Of a DNA stretch of 22,988 bases, positions 1 through 12,000 are shown piece by piece. The translations under genes and the position numbers were made by a program. Position 1 is the first letter of the stretch. Each line of letters begins with the position of its first letter. A model generated the notes under the pieces. The model did no database searches. It worked only from the letters and a program-made list of their open reading frames with translations, and was not told the DNA's origin. This stretch comes from a virus: positions 1 to 22,988 of IMG/VR virus record IMGVR_UViG_3300025671_000564. One strand, given 5' to 3'.

Positions 1-55
1 CAATAAAACCAAGTGCATTAGATATCCTAAGTTGGTCAGTTATAATTGCCGACAT
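1..55 (-). CDS. gp8-like baseplate wedge protein, N-terminus only (partial)
   Basis: Only the first 18 codons are in the window, beginning MSAIITDQLRISNALGFI; the gene continues past position 1. This N-terminal signature resembles proteins encoded just after the giant gp6-distal gene in T4-like cyanophages and usually annotated as gp8 or a virion structural protein. T4 gp8 is a baseplate wedge component, and the position after gp25, gp6 and a gp7-position gene matches T4 order. The start at position 55 is chosen because an exact late promoter lies about 20 bases upstream and the 34-base gap from the giant gene's stop is otherwise empty. There is no strong Shine-Dalgarno. The gp8 name is inference from position and a short N-terminus. 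Confidence 0.6.
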   Translation of the reverse strand, partial: MSAIITDQLRISNALGFI

Positions 56-74
56 TTTCTAACATTTTTTTGAT

Positions 75-82
75 TATTTATA
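75..82 (-). promoter_or_regulatory. T4-type late promoter (TATAAATA)
   Basis: The minus strand reads TATAAATA, the exact T4 late promoter -10 octamer, in the 34-base gap between the giant gene's stop (90) and the gp8-like start (55). The T4 late sigma-like factor (gp55 with gp33 and the clamp) recognises this without a -35 box. The site would give a leader of about 10 bases. In such AT-rich DNA the octamer can occur by chance, but its intergenic position supports it. Confidence 0.7.
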
Positions 83-89
83 ACCAATT

Positions 90-3000
90 TTATGGTTCAT
101 AATCATAATTTGAGAATTTCAATGGATTAACTCTTTGAACTATTGGATTATTATCAATTAAGAAAGATTTTGGATCAATTCTCTTCGATAAATTAGAAAT
201 TTTGCCCCAACTAAATTGACCAATATCATTGATGTATGAAGCACCAAAGTCATCATATAAAGTAGAAACAGCACATATAATCCTTCTGACCAAAATATTG
301 CCATATTTGGGACTGAACTTATTAACAGTAACTGCTGGGAAAATAACTTGATATATATTATTCAAATTTGTAGAAATTCCTATAACATTTCCTGCATTGT
401 TATAAGTTGTGTTTGGGGAATTTGCAATATTTGCATTGCTTATAGAAAAGTAGTCTCCTAGATCCAACTGAGATACTGTAATTGCAGATCCAACAACAGT
501 ATTTCCTATGAATGCAGAATCTCTAAGAATAGAATCTTCTGGAATATATAAATCAAATACCAAACCAGGTACAACAACAGGACCAATAGGAATACTTGCA
601 ATTGTAGTAACTCCAACAATTACTCCATAGTCTCCAAAGAAAGAAACATCTGGTATTACTTCAGTCTTAACTGTGGGTGGATCGATTGAAATTTGTGGAG
701 TTTCAATTTGAGAAACTTCAAACTGTATTGGTCTTGATAAAGGATAATTTCTAAAAGTTTCACCAATTCCAGGATTATCAAATACATCAACTTCTAAAAT
801 ATCACCAACAGAGTATCTAAATCCTTTATTCGTAATATTAATATTAGTCCTATCAATTATGAAGTTTTGAGTAATTGGATCAACTAATAGGTTAACATCA
901 GCAGATGCGTTTTGACCAATACCAGTCTTCGTTTTAAGTCTGGCAGAAGTAAAGGTACTGTTTGATGAATTTAAAGTTTCTGGAAAACCAAGACCTTCAG
1001 TTTTAACTCTTAAAGATTTTATTGGACCATAAGTATATCCTATTCCAGAATTTGTTACTGTTATAGAATTTACGGACCCAGAAGAAATAGTTGCTGTTGC
1101 TGTTGCAAACTCTGTAGAATCCAATGTTTCAATATCGGCAACAAATCCAGATTCGAACAGATTTATTTCTTCACCAACTTCAAATATATTCAAACTTGTT
1201 GGGATAACTTGAATAAAATTATCAGATGTAATTCCAGCAAGAACTCCAGAAGCACGACTATTTCTACCAAGCAAAAATTCTCCAATAGTCGCTGTCGAAA
1301 TTCCAGTTGTGGATATAGTACCAACTATATTATCAATATTGGTCAATCCAATTCCAATTGGAGATGGATTTGTAAAATATGGATATTGAATAGAAACATT
1401 TGGAGCAGTTGTATAACCTTCGCCACCATCAAGAACTAAAATGGAAGATACCTCACCATTAACAACCTGACATGTTCCAATTGCAGGTGATTTTTGTTCT
1501 TGATCAATTATTTTAATCAAATTTCTTTCTTTATCCTCAATAGTTTCTGCTGCATTATCAAAGAATGGTTTCAATGTGTCAACATAAAATTCAGTTGAAG
1601 ATGGAGTTATTTCTGATATTATTTTTGCGGAAGGATATATACTTGCCTCATTATAAACTCTATCTTTTCCAATAAATTGCCCATCAATAACAAGATCTTC
1701 AGTTTGTTTTGATAGTAAAACAGGTCTTAACAAATTAAAGTCTTCGACAATACCTTTGTCAGAGTAAATAAAAGTATTTGCAAAGTCGGATGCGACAATA
1801 TCAGAAACAATTCTTTCATTCTCATTTAATTTTTTAACATCATTTGTAATAGTTAATGAATCTCCAATTTTAACATTTTCTAAAACATCAACATCAATTA
1901 CATCAACATCACTATTTCCTCTATAGAATATTATAGTGACAGTGTCTCCAAATTTTGGAGGTTCTGGGAACACTATAATACTTCCGCCATTAAATTCATA
2001 TCCTTCACCAGGAACTTGGAGAATATCATTAAATAGAACTATTAAAGTTGCTTCGATATCAATTGCAGATCCTTTTTTAGCTCTAATGGACTTAATTTCT
2101 CCATTGATTTTGATTGGGAAAATCTTTCTTCTATTATCGAATAAATCGTCGAATTTATCAATAACTTGAAGATCACCGATAGACCAAGAAGAAAACTTAG
2201 TGTCATATACATCATCTATGAATATTTGGAATTCACTAAATGGATATTGCGTATTTGTGGGTATTCCAATCAATCCATCAGTTGGAATTGTTAATATCTC
2301 AAAAGGTCTATACCCATATCCATTATTTACAAATTTAAAGTCAATAACACTACCATCTTCACCAACTAATATATTTAATTTTGCACCAGTTCCAATTCCT
2401 ATAGAAGGAGAATCTGAACTATAAATTAATGGAATGTTATAATATCCTATAGGCGAATCAAATTCAATATTTGGTGGCGAAAATCTTCTGATAGTTACTA
2501 CATCATTGGAAGTAATTGTTGATAGTGGACTGTCAAGTGTAATGAAAGTATTTCCAATTCCCGTAATTTTTACATTAAAATCTGAATTTACTGTAATATA
2601 ATTATTAATATTATTAATATTTTTAATATTATTAACATAAAGAACAGTTGATCCAGCAGCAATTGATTCAGATGCTCTTGTGTCAAATACATCATAGAAA
2701 GAAGTAAATGCAATTCCAGGATCAACAAAATTTATTGAAGTTGAAATTGATCCTGAAATTACAGTTGTAAATCCAATATAATTTACGTCATAATCACCAC
2801 TACTTTCCGTTCTAATTCCAATATCAACTATTTCTGTAGACAATTCTGTTAGTTTTACTGAAATTCTGGATCCTGCAGGAATATCTTCATCTAAAGCACT
2901 GGATAGTGTAATTGTAGAAGCAATTGGATCATATGCAGTAATTTCCACATCATTATATACCGTACCTATTCCAGTACTACATAATGCTCTTGAAGAATAT

Positions 3001-6000
3001 GGAAGTTTGTCAAATAAACTTTTTTCATCAACGACTTCTAAAGTAAATGTTCCAGAAACTGCAATAGAAGATGTAGAAACAAAAATTTCTTTACCATCAA
3101 CTAATCTATATCCACTTCCAGTAGAACCAATAGTTATGTTTGAAATTGATCCAGTATCATCAATAGTGACTGTTGCGCCAGCAGTTTTTAATGGTTGATA
3201 TCCAGAACCAAATGTAGAACCAGTGCTAACTATTATGCCACCAACGGGAAGGTTTGTTGAATTAATATCATCAAGATTTGAAACTTCATCCTGTTGCTTA
3301 AAGATTATTGTTGTTTCTCCTCCAAGGTTTCGACTTAGTGTAAACGAACCTTCTGGATTACTATCCTCATCAAAAGGAGTTTGAAGTATATTTTTAACCA
3401 GAACAAACAGGTTTGATGTTGAAATACCAGATACTGGTAAACCTTTCTCCTTCAAAATAAACTCACTTGTAATTCCAGTAAATTCTTCAGAAAGACCATC
3501 TAATAAAATATTGTCAGAGTATGTTGGATTTTCTCCATTAATTTCTCCACTTTTATTAAATATTCTTCCGGAGAAAGAAGAACCAGTAGAAATTCCAACA
3601 AAATCAACTTCATCTGGTTTTGGATTTTTTGGTGTTATTGGAAGTGGACCATATGGAGGATCATAGAAATGGATTGTATTGTCAACAATATTATAATCTC
3701 CAACTAATTTTGTACAAGCAGTACCAACAGTATGGACTCCTGGTAATGATCCCAACCAGAATCTATTAACAAGTAGTGTATTCGTTGCACCAAATCCAAC
3801 AACTTTAACTCTGAGAATTTCATTATCTACTTGGAAAACATCTCCACCAATAAACACATTTGGATTTGTTACTTTAACTCTCACATCTTTCAGTCCTAAA
3901 GGTTCTGCCAAAGTTGTTTCGAACGAAGTTGAAACAATAGGTGCCTGAATCATATTATCAATAGTAATTAATGATCTAGAATTTCCTCTCTTACCTGTTA
4001 ATGTATGATTTGTTCCTGTCCCATAACTCACCAAATCCAGATATTCAGGAACAGATCTTAATGCCTGAGATGCCGATGCAGAAACTCTTATATTAATATC
4101 GTTTTCTTTAATAATGTAAAGAGTTGATGGAAGTATATCTGTTACACCTATTCCCGGAATATCAGTTAATGCAATTCTAATCGGATCATCTCCATTTGGA
4201 TCATATACAACTTCTTCTCCAGTACTAAAATAATGATTTGGTATTTTAATAGTGTCATCAAACAAATTAACTGAAACAAAACTAGAAGCATTGAAAACTC
4301 TTCTTAAAATGCGATTATTTTTATAGAATAGTTCAAATGATCTTCTAATTGCATTCTGAGTTCCAATATAATCTGTAGTATATGAATTAATTTGAGACTC
4401 ATTTAATGGTAATATAAGTTTATCTGGAGTTTCTGGTGCTTCCGTAATTGTCTTAACTCCCTGATAATAATATCTAATGCTAATATTTCTATCTGGCAGT
4501 GGAGTAAAGAATAATCTACATCTATTTCCTACAATTTCTGTTGTAATTGTTCCAAGTCCAACTAAAGAATCGTCACTAATAACAGAACCAAATTGAGTTT
4601 CATATACATCCAAATCATTATTTACAGTTGTAAGTTCTAGAGAATTGTATATACCATTAGTCGTGTCTTCAATAGAGAGATAATAATATGCACCACCATA
4701 TACTAAAGTATGCTGATGAACTTCAACTTTTGTGGGAGAAGGACTTAATGGAATGTTTACAAATCCAGACTCTAATCTAGTATTACTTAATGCTAATAAA
4801 CCTGATGTTGTTCTTGTAATATCTGCAACAGAAATATTTAAAACATTAACTTCTAGTGTTGATCCATATGCAACTGTAGGAGTTGCATTGACAATTAAAT
4901 CTGATCCCAAGATTTCTGCACTATAAGTTGCAAATCCTATTGGGGGATTTACCGCTTCTGTATACAACTTTCCATATTCGGTTATGTAAACATCTGTTCC
5001 ATTATGAGTGAGGTTTAGTTCTACAGATTCTCTAAATTGACCAGTTTGGTCATTTAAAGTAACTAGAACCTTGGAGGATCTATTTGAAAGATGAACTGTT
5101 GATATTCCAATTGTATCAGTTGACCCGCTAGGAATAGTTGTTTTTTGGTTGTCTATAGTTACAATATTGCCCAATTCGTATGATTCAGTTGTAGTTGATC
5201 CTAGACCAACAAAAGTATCGAACAAACTATATGAAACCAACTCAATATCAAAATCATTAAATTCAAAATCAAAAGGATTAAAAGTAATTTCTCCAAAATT
5301 TCCATTAATTGCAAATTCAAAATTACCAAGTTCCTCTAGAGTATCTAATCTTCCATATTGATTAACATATCCATTTAAATCATCATGTATTATGGAAAGT
5401 ATTCCAAACTGCCTTTCATTAAAGAACAATTTATCTTTAACGTATGTAAAATATTTTCTATACCTAGTTTGGAAGATTGGGAATCTATCTGCAACAACAA
5501 ATTTTTCTTCCCTTGGAATGTTATTAAATTCGCCACTAAAATCATCTATTGTCAAAACTCTATTTCCAATAGACTCTGCAAAATCTTGAATTGGAATCGT
5601 ATTGAATACAATTTGGTCAGATGCAATTCTTCCATCAAGCAAATATGCATTTTCCGAAACCATATCGAAATCCACATAAGAATTTAAATCAACTACCGAA
5701 ATTAAATCGGAAACTGAGTTTAACTCTGAATATGAAATTGTGGTTTTATTTTCTTCCCCAGTAAAAGATTCAACCTCAAAAGTGGAGAATTTCTTAAATC
5801 CAGAAACATGATTGAGACTTGATACTGCATCTTCCCATTCAGAGAATTGTGTTTTGGATTTTAAGTCATATGAGAAGTATTGATAATAGAAACTATCCTG
5901 AATTCTTTGACTATTATCATTGAGGAATCCTATATTAGTGTCCCAACCTCTAGTAACTTCAGCTGAAGAACTTGTCTTATATTCAGATTCATAGAATTGT

Positions 6001-9000
6001 ACTGTTCCAACAACTCCAGTTAAGTTTGAAGTCCTTCCTGTGATTTTATCACCAGTTACAAACTTATCATCGGATAGAATGCTAACAAATTCATTATCCC
6101 TATCCCAATACTCAACAATACCAGTAAATCCACTAGTACTAGTGACTTGTTCACCAAGAATAAAATTATTTTTTTGGAGAGTTATATTGAAAGTTGGAAA
6201 ATAACTTTGAGGAACAACATATCCAAAAGAATTGACTGGTCTATAATCTCCTGGAATTTCATCACCTTCCAAGTAGTCAGTCATATCAATTGAGAAACTT
6301 GCGCCACTGCCACCGATAGCTTTGTTTACATTTTCTACTGTAAATAAAGCATATCCATAATTTTCGGAATTGATTCCTTTTACATTTTGATTTATAGTAA
6401 CCTCATTTGTAATAGGATCAAAAATAATATCATTAACTCTAAAGTTTTCCAATAAAACTTTATCTCCATCATCAAAAGGAAAATCTGCTTCACTGCTGAA
6501 TGATGGATTTAGTATGAAAGTTAATACCTTCGAATCTACATTATATGATACACTTCTAACGCTGATTCCGTTTGAATTATTGATTGGCACAATAATTGGA
6601 GTCTTATTAAAAAGACCAGAACTATTTTGAATAATTTCAACCTTATAATCTTCTGGAATAAACTTCAACTCTGATTGAGAATCAAACTCATTTGTCAATC
6701 CATCAAGAACTATTAAATTCGGTATAAGAGTATAATCTTTACCAATAGTTAGCACTTCAATATCTTTAAATATGCTTAATGGCTCTACATTAATTAATTG
6801 GGGCAAATTGCCAGTTGGTCTCAAGCTATAATCTACACTATAATCAAATCCAATATTTTGAACATCTACTTTTTTAACAAATCCAATTTTTCTACTGGAA
6901 GGAAATAATAATGCTCCGGTTCCAGTTTTTGAAGTAATTGATGTAATTCCTGGCAACACTCTGTACTTTCTATCTCTAGAAAGTACATCCACTTTAGAAA
7001 TGGATCCAGTTGTTGAATATGAGGATGTATTATATGAAAGTGAGGAATTTGTTTTTAAGTAAGATGTTTTTTCTGGTCTAGTCGATATAAAATATTCAAA
7101 ATAATTTGAACCGGTAGATTTAACTCTTTTTCTTCCAGAATATACACTATCCAAAACGAACAAAGTGCTGTCATTTTCAATATTCTCATTATCAACCCTA
7201 TATTCAGTTTTAGAATCCGGAATGTTTAAATTTGTATTTGCTAAAGATAACTTATAATAAAGTTTTTTTGGAGTATTTTCATTTATTTGCAGCCTTAATT
7301 TTGCAAAATTTTCAACTCCAATTTTACCAGATTTTGTTACAGTAAAAGAATCATCTTTTTCAGATTTTATAAACTTATTTACAAAATTTTCATCGGAATA
7401 TAAATCAAAATCAAAAGCAGGAACAGAATTTGCGTTATTTACAAATGATAAAGATTTGTCAGTCAGGTCAAAGTTTATAATTTGGTTTTTATATAACTCT
7501 ATTGATGGATTTACTTGAGAAATTTCTCCAAATGAAGTAATTGTAATATCAATAACACTAGGATTTTTTGAGATAGAGTCCTGATAAGTTTCAGAAAGAC
7601 TGAAACTATTATCATCTTTAACAACAATATAGAAAATTTTATTATTTTCTATTGAAGAAGTTAAATCATCTGTGGTGTGTATAACTTTTTCACCAGTAGA
7701 GTATCCATGATTTGAAATTGGAATTGTATTATCTATTGGATTTGTTTGAACAAATTCTTTAGGTTCAAATACAAGTCTTCTATTTTCATCATTATATTTT
7801 ACAATAAAAGTTTTTTCTGAAGTATCTTTTACTTTAATATCGACAGATTCATTGTAAAATAGAGATGGGTCTTGTAAAGTTCTTACTCTTGCAACATTTT
7901 TGGCAATCTTACCAACCAAAGTATCCGAATTATCTGTTCTAATACTGTGATATTTTCTAGATCCAACGTTAGTATAATAAAATAAAGTTGCATTGGACAC
8001 TGGATTCAGATATTCACCGGTTGTAGTTAACCCCACAATATCTGTGGAAATTCCAATATAATTTTGATCGAACACATATGCATACAAATCACTAGGATCA
8101 GTCAAAGGAAATTCATTTATTTTGTCTTCCGACACTAAAATTTGAGATCCTGTATTATTACTGTATACAATTTTATCACCAGTTTTAAGTCCATGATTTG
8201 GCAAATATATTTGCCTTGTATTAATATTTCTAACAATCCATTTTTGAACGTATGATGTTACTCCAGTCCCAACAATAGAATTTATTTGTGTTGTGGATAA
8301 ATCGCTTACATTATAGTCTATTGTTATAGAACTAAATCCAACATTAAGAACTTCAACTTCTTCAATATTGTCAAATTCAGTGTTAGATGATCCTGTCAAA
8401 TTTATAAAATCGCCAATTTTGAAGTTTGATGAATTTATGAAATTGTTAAACACTAAACCAACTTTAGGTTCGGGATCTCCAGATACTAAAGTATCGGTAG
8501 AAATTCCAACTTGATAATTTAATGGATCAATTTCAAGTAAAATATTTGATATACTTCTTTCGCCTGTACCAATACCAATAGAAACTGAAGGATCAAAATA
8601 TATTTCTTTGTTTATTGGATAATTTTTATCCCCAAAAAATACTGGAGATGAAACATCATCAACAGCAGAAACTTCAAAAAATCTTGGTTTTTCAACTAAA
8701 ATTGATCCAGCTGGATGGGAAGCAATTCCAGCAAGAGTTCTTAAAATTCTTATTTGGGAATTTTCCGGTATGACATTTAGAACTTTAAATTCCTCATCAC
8801 CAATTTGATAAATGTCACTTGGTCTTATGGCAGATTCCTTTAAATTTCCATTTACTGAGATTAGTTTTGGTATAAAATTATCTGAGATTCCTCCTACATC
8901 AATTTGTTCATTTAATATTAATTCGTTTGTAAATACAGTAATAGTTGAACTAATATCTTTTTTTCTATTTGTAAGCAATTCATCCAATCCAATTATTGAT

Positions 9001-12000
9001 ATAAGGTCTCCATCATTTAGATTATGTGGATCAGATGATACGCCAATAACAGAATTTGAAAAACTAGAAGATCCAAATTCAACATTTGGTATTTTTGTGG
9101 ATATTAAAGATATTTCCTCAACTTCTTTTCCGGAAATTTCGGATACTTCAGCAAAAGATTCATTTCCAAATTCATCTTTAGCAAATTTAATTTTATCACC
9201 TACAGAATAATTTTCTCCTCCGGATATTATAGTAACTTCATCAATTATACCTCTTTCAGTTCTAGATACTTTGTTTAATTGATCTTCATAGTCAATAGGG
9301 TTGAATATAAAATCATACCCTGCAGTATCACTCAAAAGTTTATACTTATTTGTATTTCTAACCAATCCCAAATCTTCAAAAGATGCCGAATTTTGACTAC
9401 TATCAGTAGTACTATCAAAATTAAATTCAATAGGAGTAGATTTGTATTGATTTCCAATAAAATATGGGAAAATAGGTCTTAAGTATTTTTGGCTGAATTG
9501 AGTATCAACTTCTCCCAATGTTGAAAAATACGCATAAACTCCATTAGGATACTCCGGAGTTACACATAATCTTCCATTATATTCATCAAGATCACCACTA
9601 TCAAAGTATGAATAATCTTCGACAAAAAATCCTATTGGGAAAAAAACAGTACTTGGTCTATTTGGTTTTAAAGAAATAGAATAACCAGACTGCATTTTTT
9701 TAACTAATCCACCTCCAACTGGATTAGTAAATCCAAATGGACCATAAATTGGATTTCCATCGTATGCCCAACCTATAATTGGAGAGTGTGTAGTTGATTC
9801 AGAAGACTCATTTCCATTAAAATCTACTTCCAAATCTTTTTTATAAAAAATTTGATCAAGTTCTATTCTAGAAACTAAAAGATTTTCTCTTAATTTTCTT
9901 GGTGCATATGAATGTGTTAATTGAGTAATTCTTTCACCATCTTCATTTTTAGTATCATAAAGAAAAATATCATTTGATGTAATCTCATTTTTAAAGATCG
10001 ATCTTTCTACATTATTTACATTCCATCTTTGTATAGAAATATCAAATGCTGCTCCAGATCCAGAAGATACAACTCTAAGAGAAGTTCCATTGGAATCATA
10101 GTTTATTCCTTCCGATGTAACTACTACATCAATAATCCTACCATTGGAAATTTTTGGTATCAAATTAGCACCAGATCCAATACCATCAATTTCAATAGTA
10201 GGAGTGGAATTATAATTAGATCCACCATTAACAATCAATACTCTTTTAATTTGTCCGTTTACGATAATTGGACTTAACTCACATCCAGAACCATTTTTTA
10301 CTTCAATTAATGGTTGTCTATTATAATTTAATATATTTTCCGATCCATAGTTAGATCCGCCATTTTCAATCGATGTTGAGAAAAGTTCACCAGAAAATGA
10401 TGGTATAATTTTAGCACTAATATCATCTAAAGGTAGAGATCTATTTTTAAAATCGCCAACTATTTCAACTTTAATTGGTTGATAATTTAGAATATAAGGA
10501 CCTACACCAAAATCAGTAAAATTGACAAATATGTTTCTATTTAAATTAAATTCTTTTGGATCTGAAGGATTTGTATTAATTCCACATAGTCTAAACTCGT
10601 TATTATCAACAACGCTGACATAATATTCAGTATTTGTAGTTAATCCAGATATAGAAGTTCCTTCAGAGTTATATACAACTATTTCGCCAGTTTTATATCC
10701 ATGGTCATCAATTTTTATAGAATTTCTATAAAGATCTACATTTGAGTTTTTAAATGTAAGTTTTTTATTTGTATAATTTTTTCCAGATCGTATTACTCTA
10801 ATAGATCCAATCTTTGATTTTTTATTAACACTTTTCAAATAATGTTTTCCGGGAGCAAGGGAAGTTAAAATTATTGGGTTTGTTTTATTGATAGAATCCA
10901 AGAATGTTCCATAAACTTTTAACGTAAAATCAGAATCTGGGGAGATAAAATAATCGACATCTCTTTGCAAACCTTCAATTGGAACATCTGTATAATCATA
11001 TCTAACCCTTTCACCCTCATAAAACTTGTGCTTTAAATTAAATGTGATAGTATAATTTGACAAATTTACTTGATTACTCTCAGCAATAAATTCCACAAAA
11101 TGATCAAATACAGTCATATTTGGAACTGCTATAGCATTTGCACCATTTCCACCCGATATTCTTATTTCGGGAATGCCATCATAATCAAATCCACCATCCA
11201 AAACTTCAATTTTATTCAGAGATCCTCTGATATGTGAAATTACCGATGCACCAGAACCTGATGAATCTATAATATTGAGAATTGGTGGATTTATAACATC
11301 ATATCCACTTCCAAAAGATTTTGGTTCAACTTTATCAACAGATCCATAATATATAAAATCATTTGACTTATAATTTTGAATTTCTACTCCATTGGCAAGA
11401 ATGCCAATATTTCCAGAAGGAGTTAAACTTCTTTCATTTGGTTCTAATGGTTTTGCAATTTTTTTGAAAATATTTTTTGGAGATATTGATCTATTGAAAT
11501 TAGATTGCTCATCATCAGTAGTATTCTGGAAGAAAATTAGTTCATTTGTAGATCTAAAAAATTTATTTTGGGACCCCACCAATCGAGTTGTTGAGTTGGA
11601 TAATCCAACATCGAGAAATATATTATTGTCAATATTATTTCTACTACTAGAAAGTTTTATTTGAGTCGAATTATTAAATGATCCAAGAACTTTTGCATAA
11701 TAAATTCCTTGATCAATATTTAAAGAATTTCCATCAGGTCCAGATTGATAATAAAGAGCATCTCCAGTAACAAATGAATTTTTTCCAATATTTAAAATTT
11801 TATCAATTTTTTGAGAATCATTGGCATTAATTTCTTCAGTGATAAAAAAGTCTTCGCCAAGAGTTATAGTTTCATCACTTAATGCAATAGATTCTTTTCC
11901 ATATTTTGGCAATGATTGGGAAGAAACATATAGCACATCATCTGTTCCTTTATATACATTTTGAACATCAGTAACATAGATATCATTAGATTCTGGAAAA

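Noticed and set aside
8812-9210. 132-codon plus-strand frame antisense to the giant gene (and other plus-strand frames in 1209-11664)
   Set aside because: Composition is that expected from the mirror of an AT-rich coding strand; no ribosome sites, and the giant frame is continuous across all of them.
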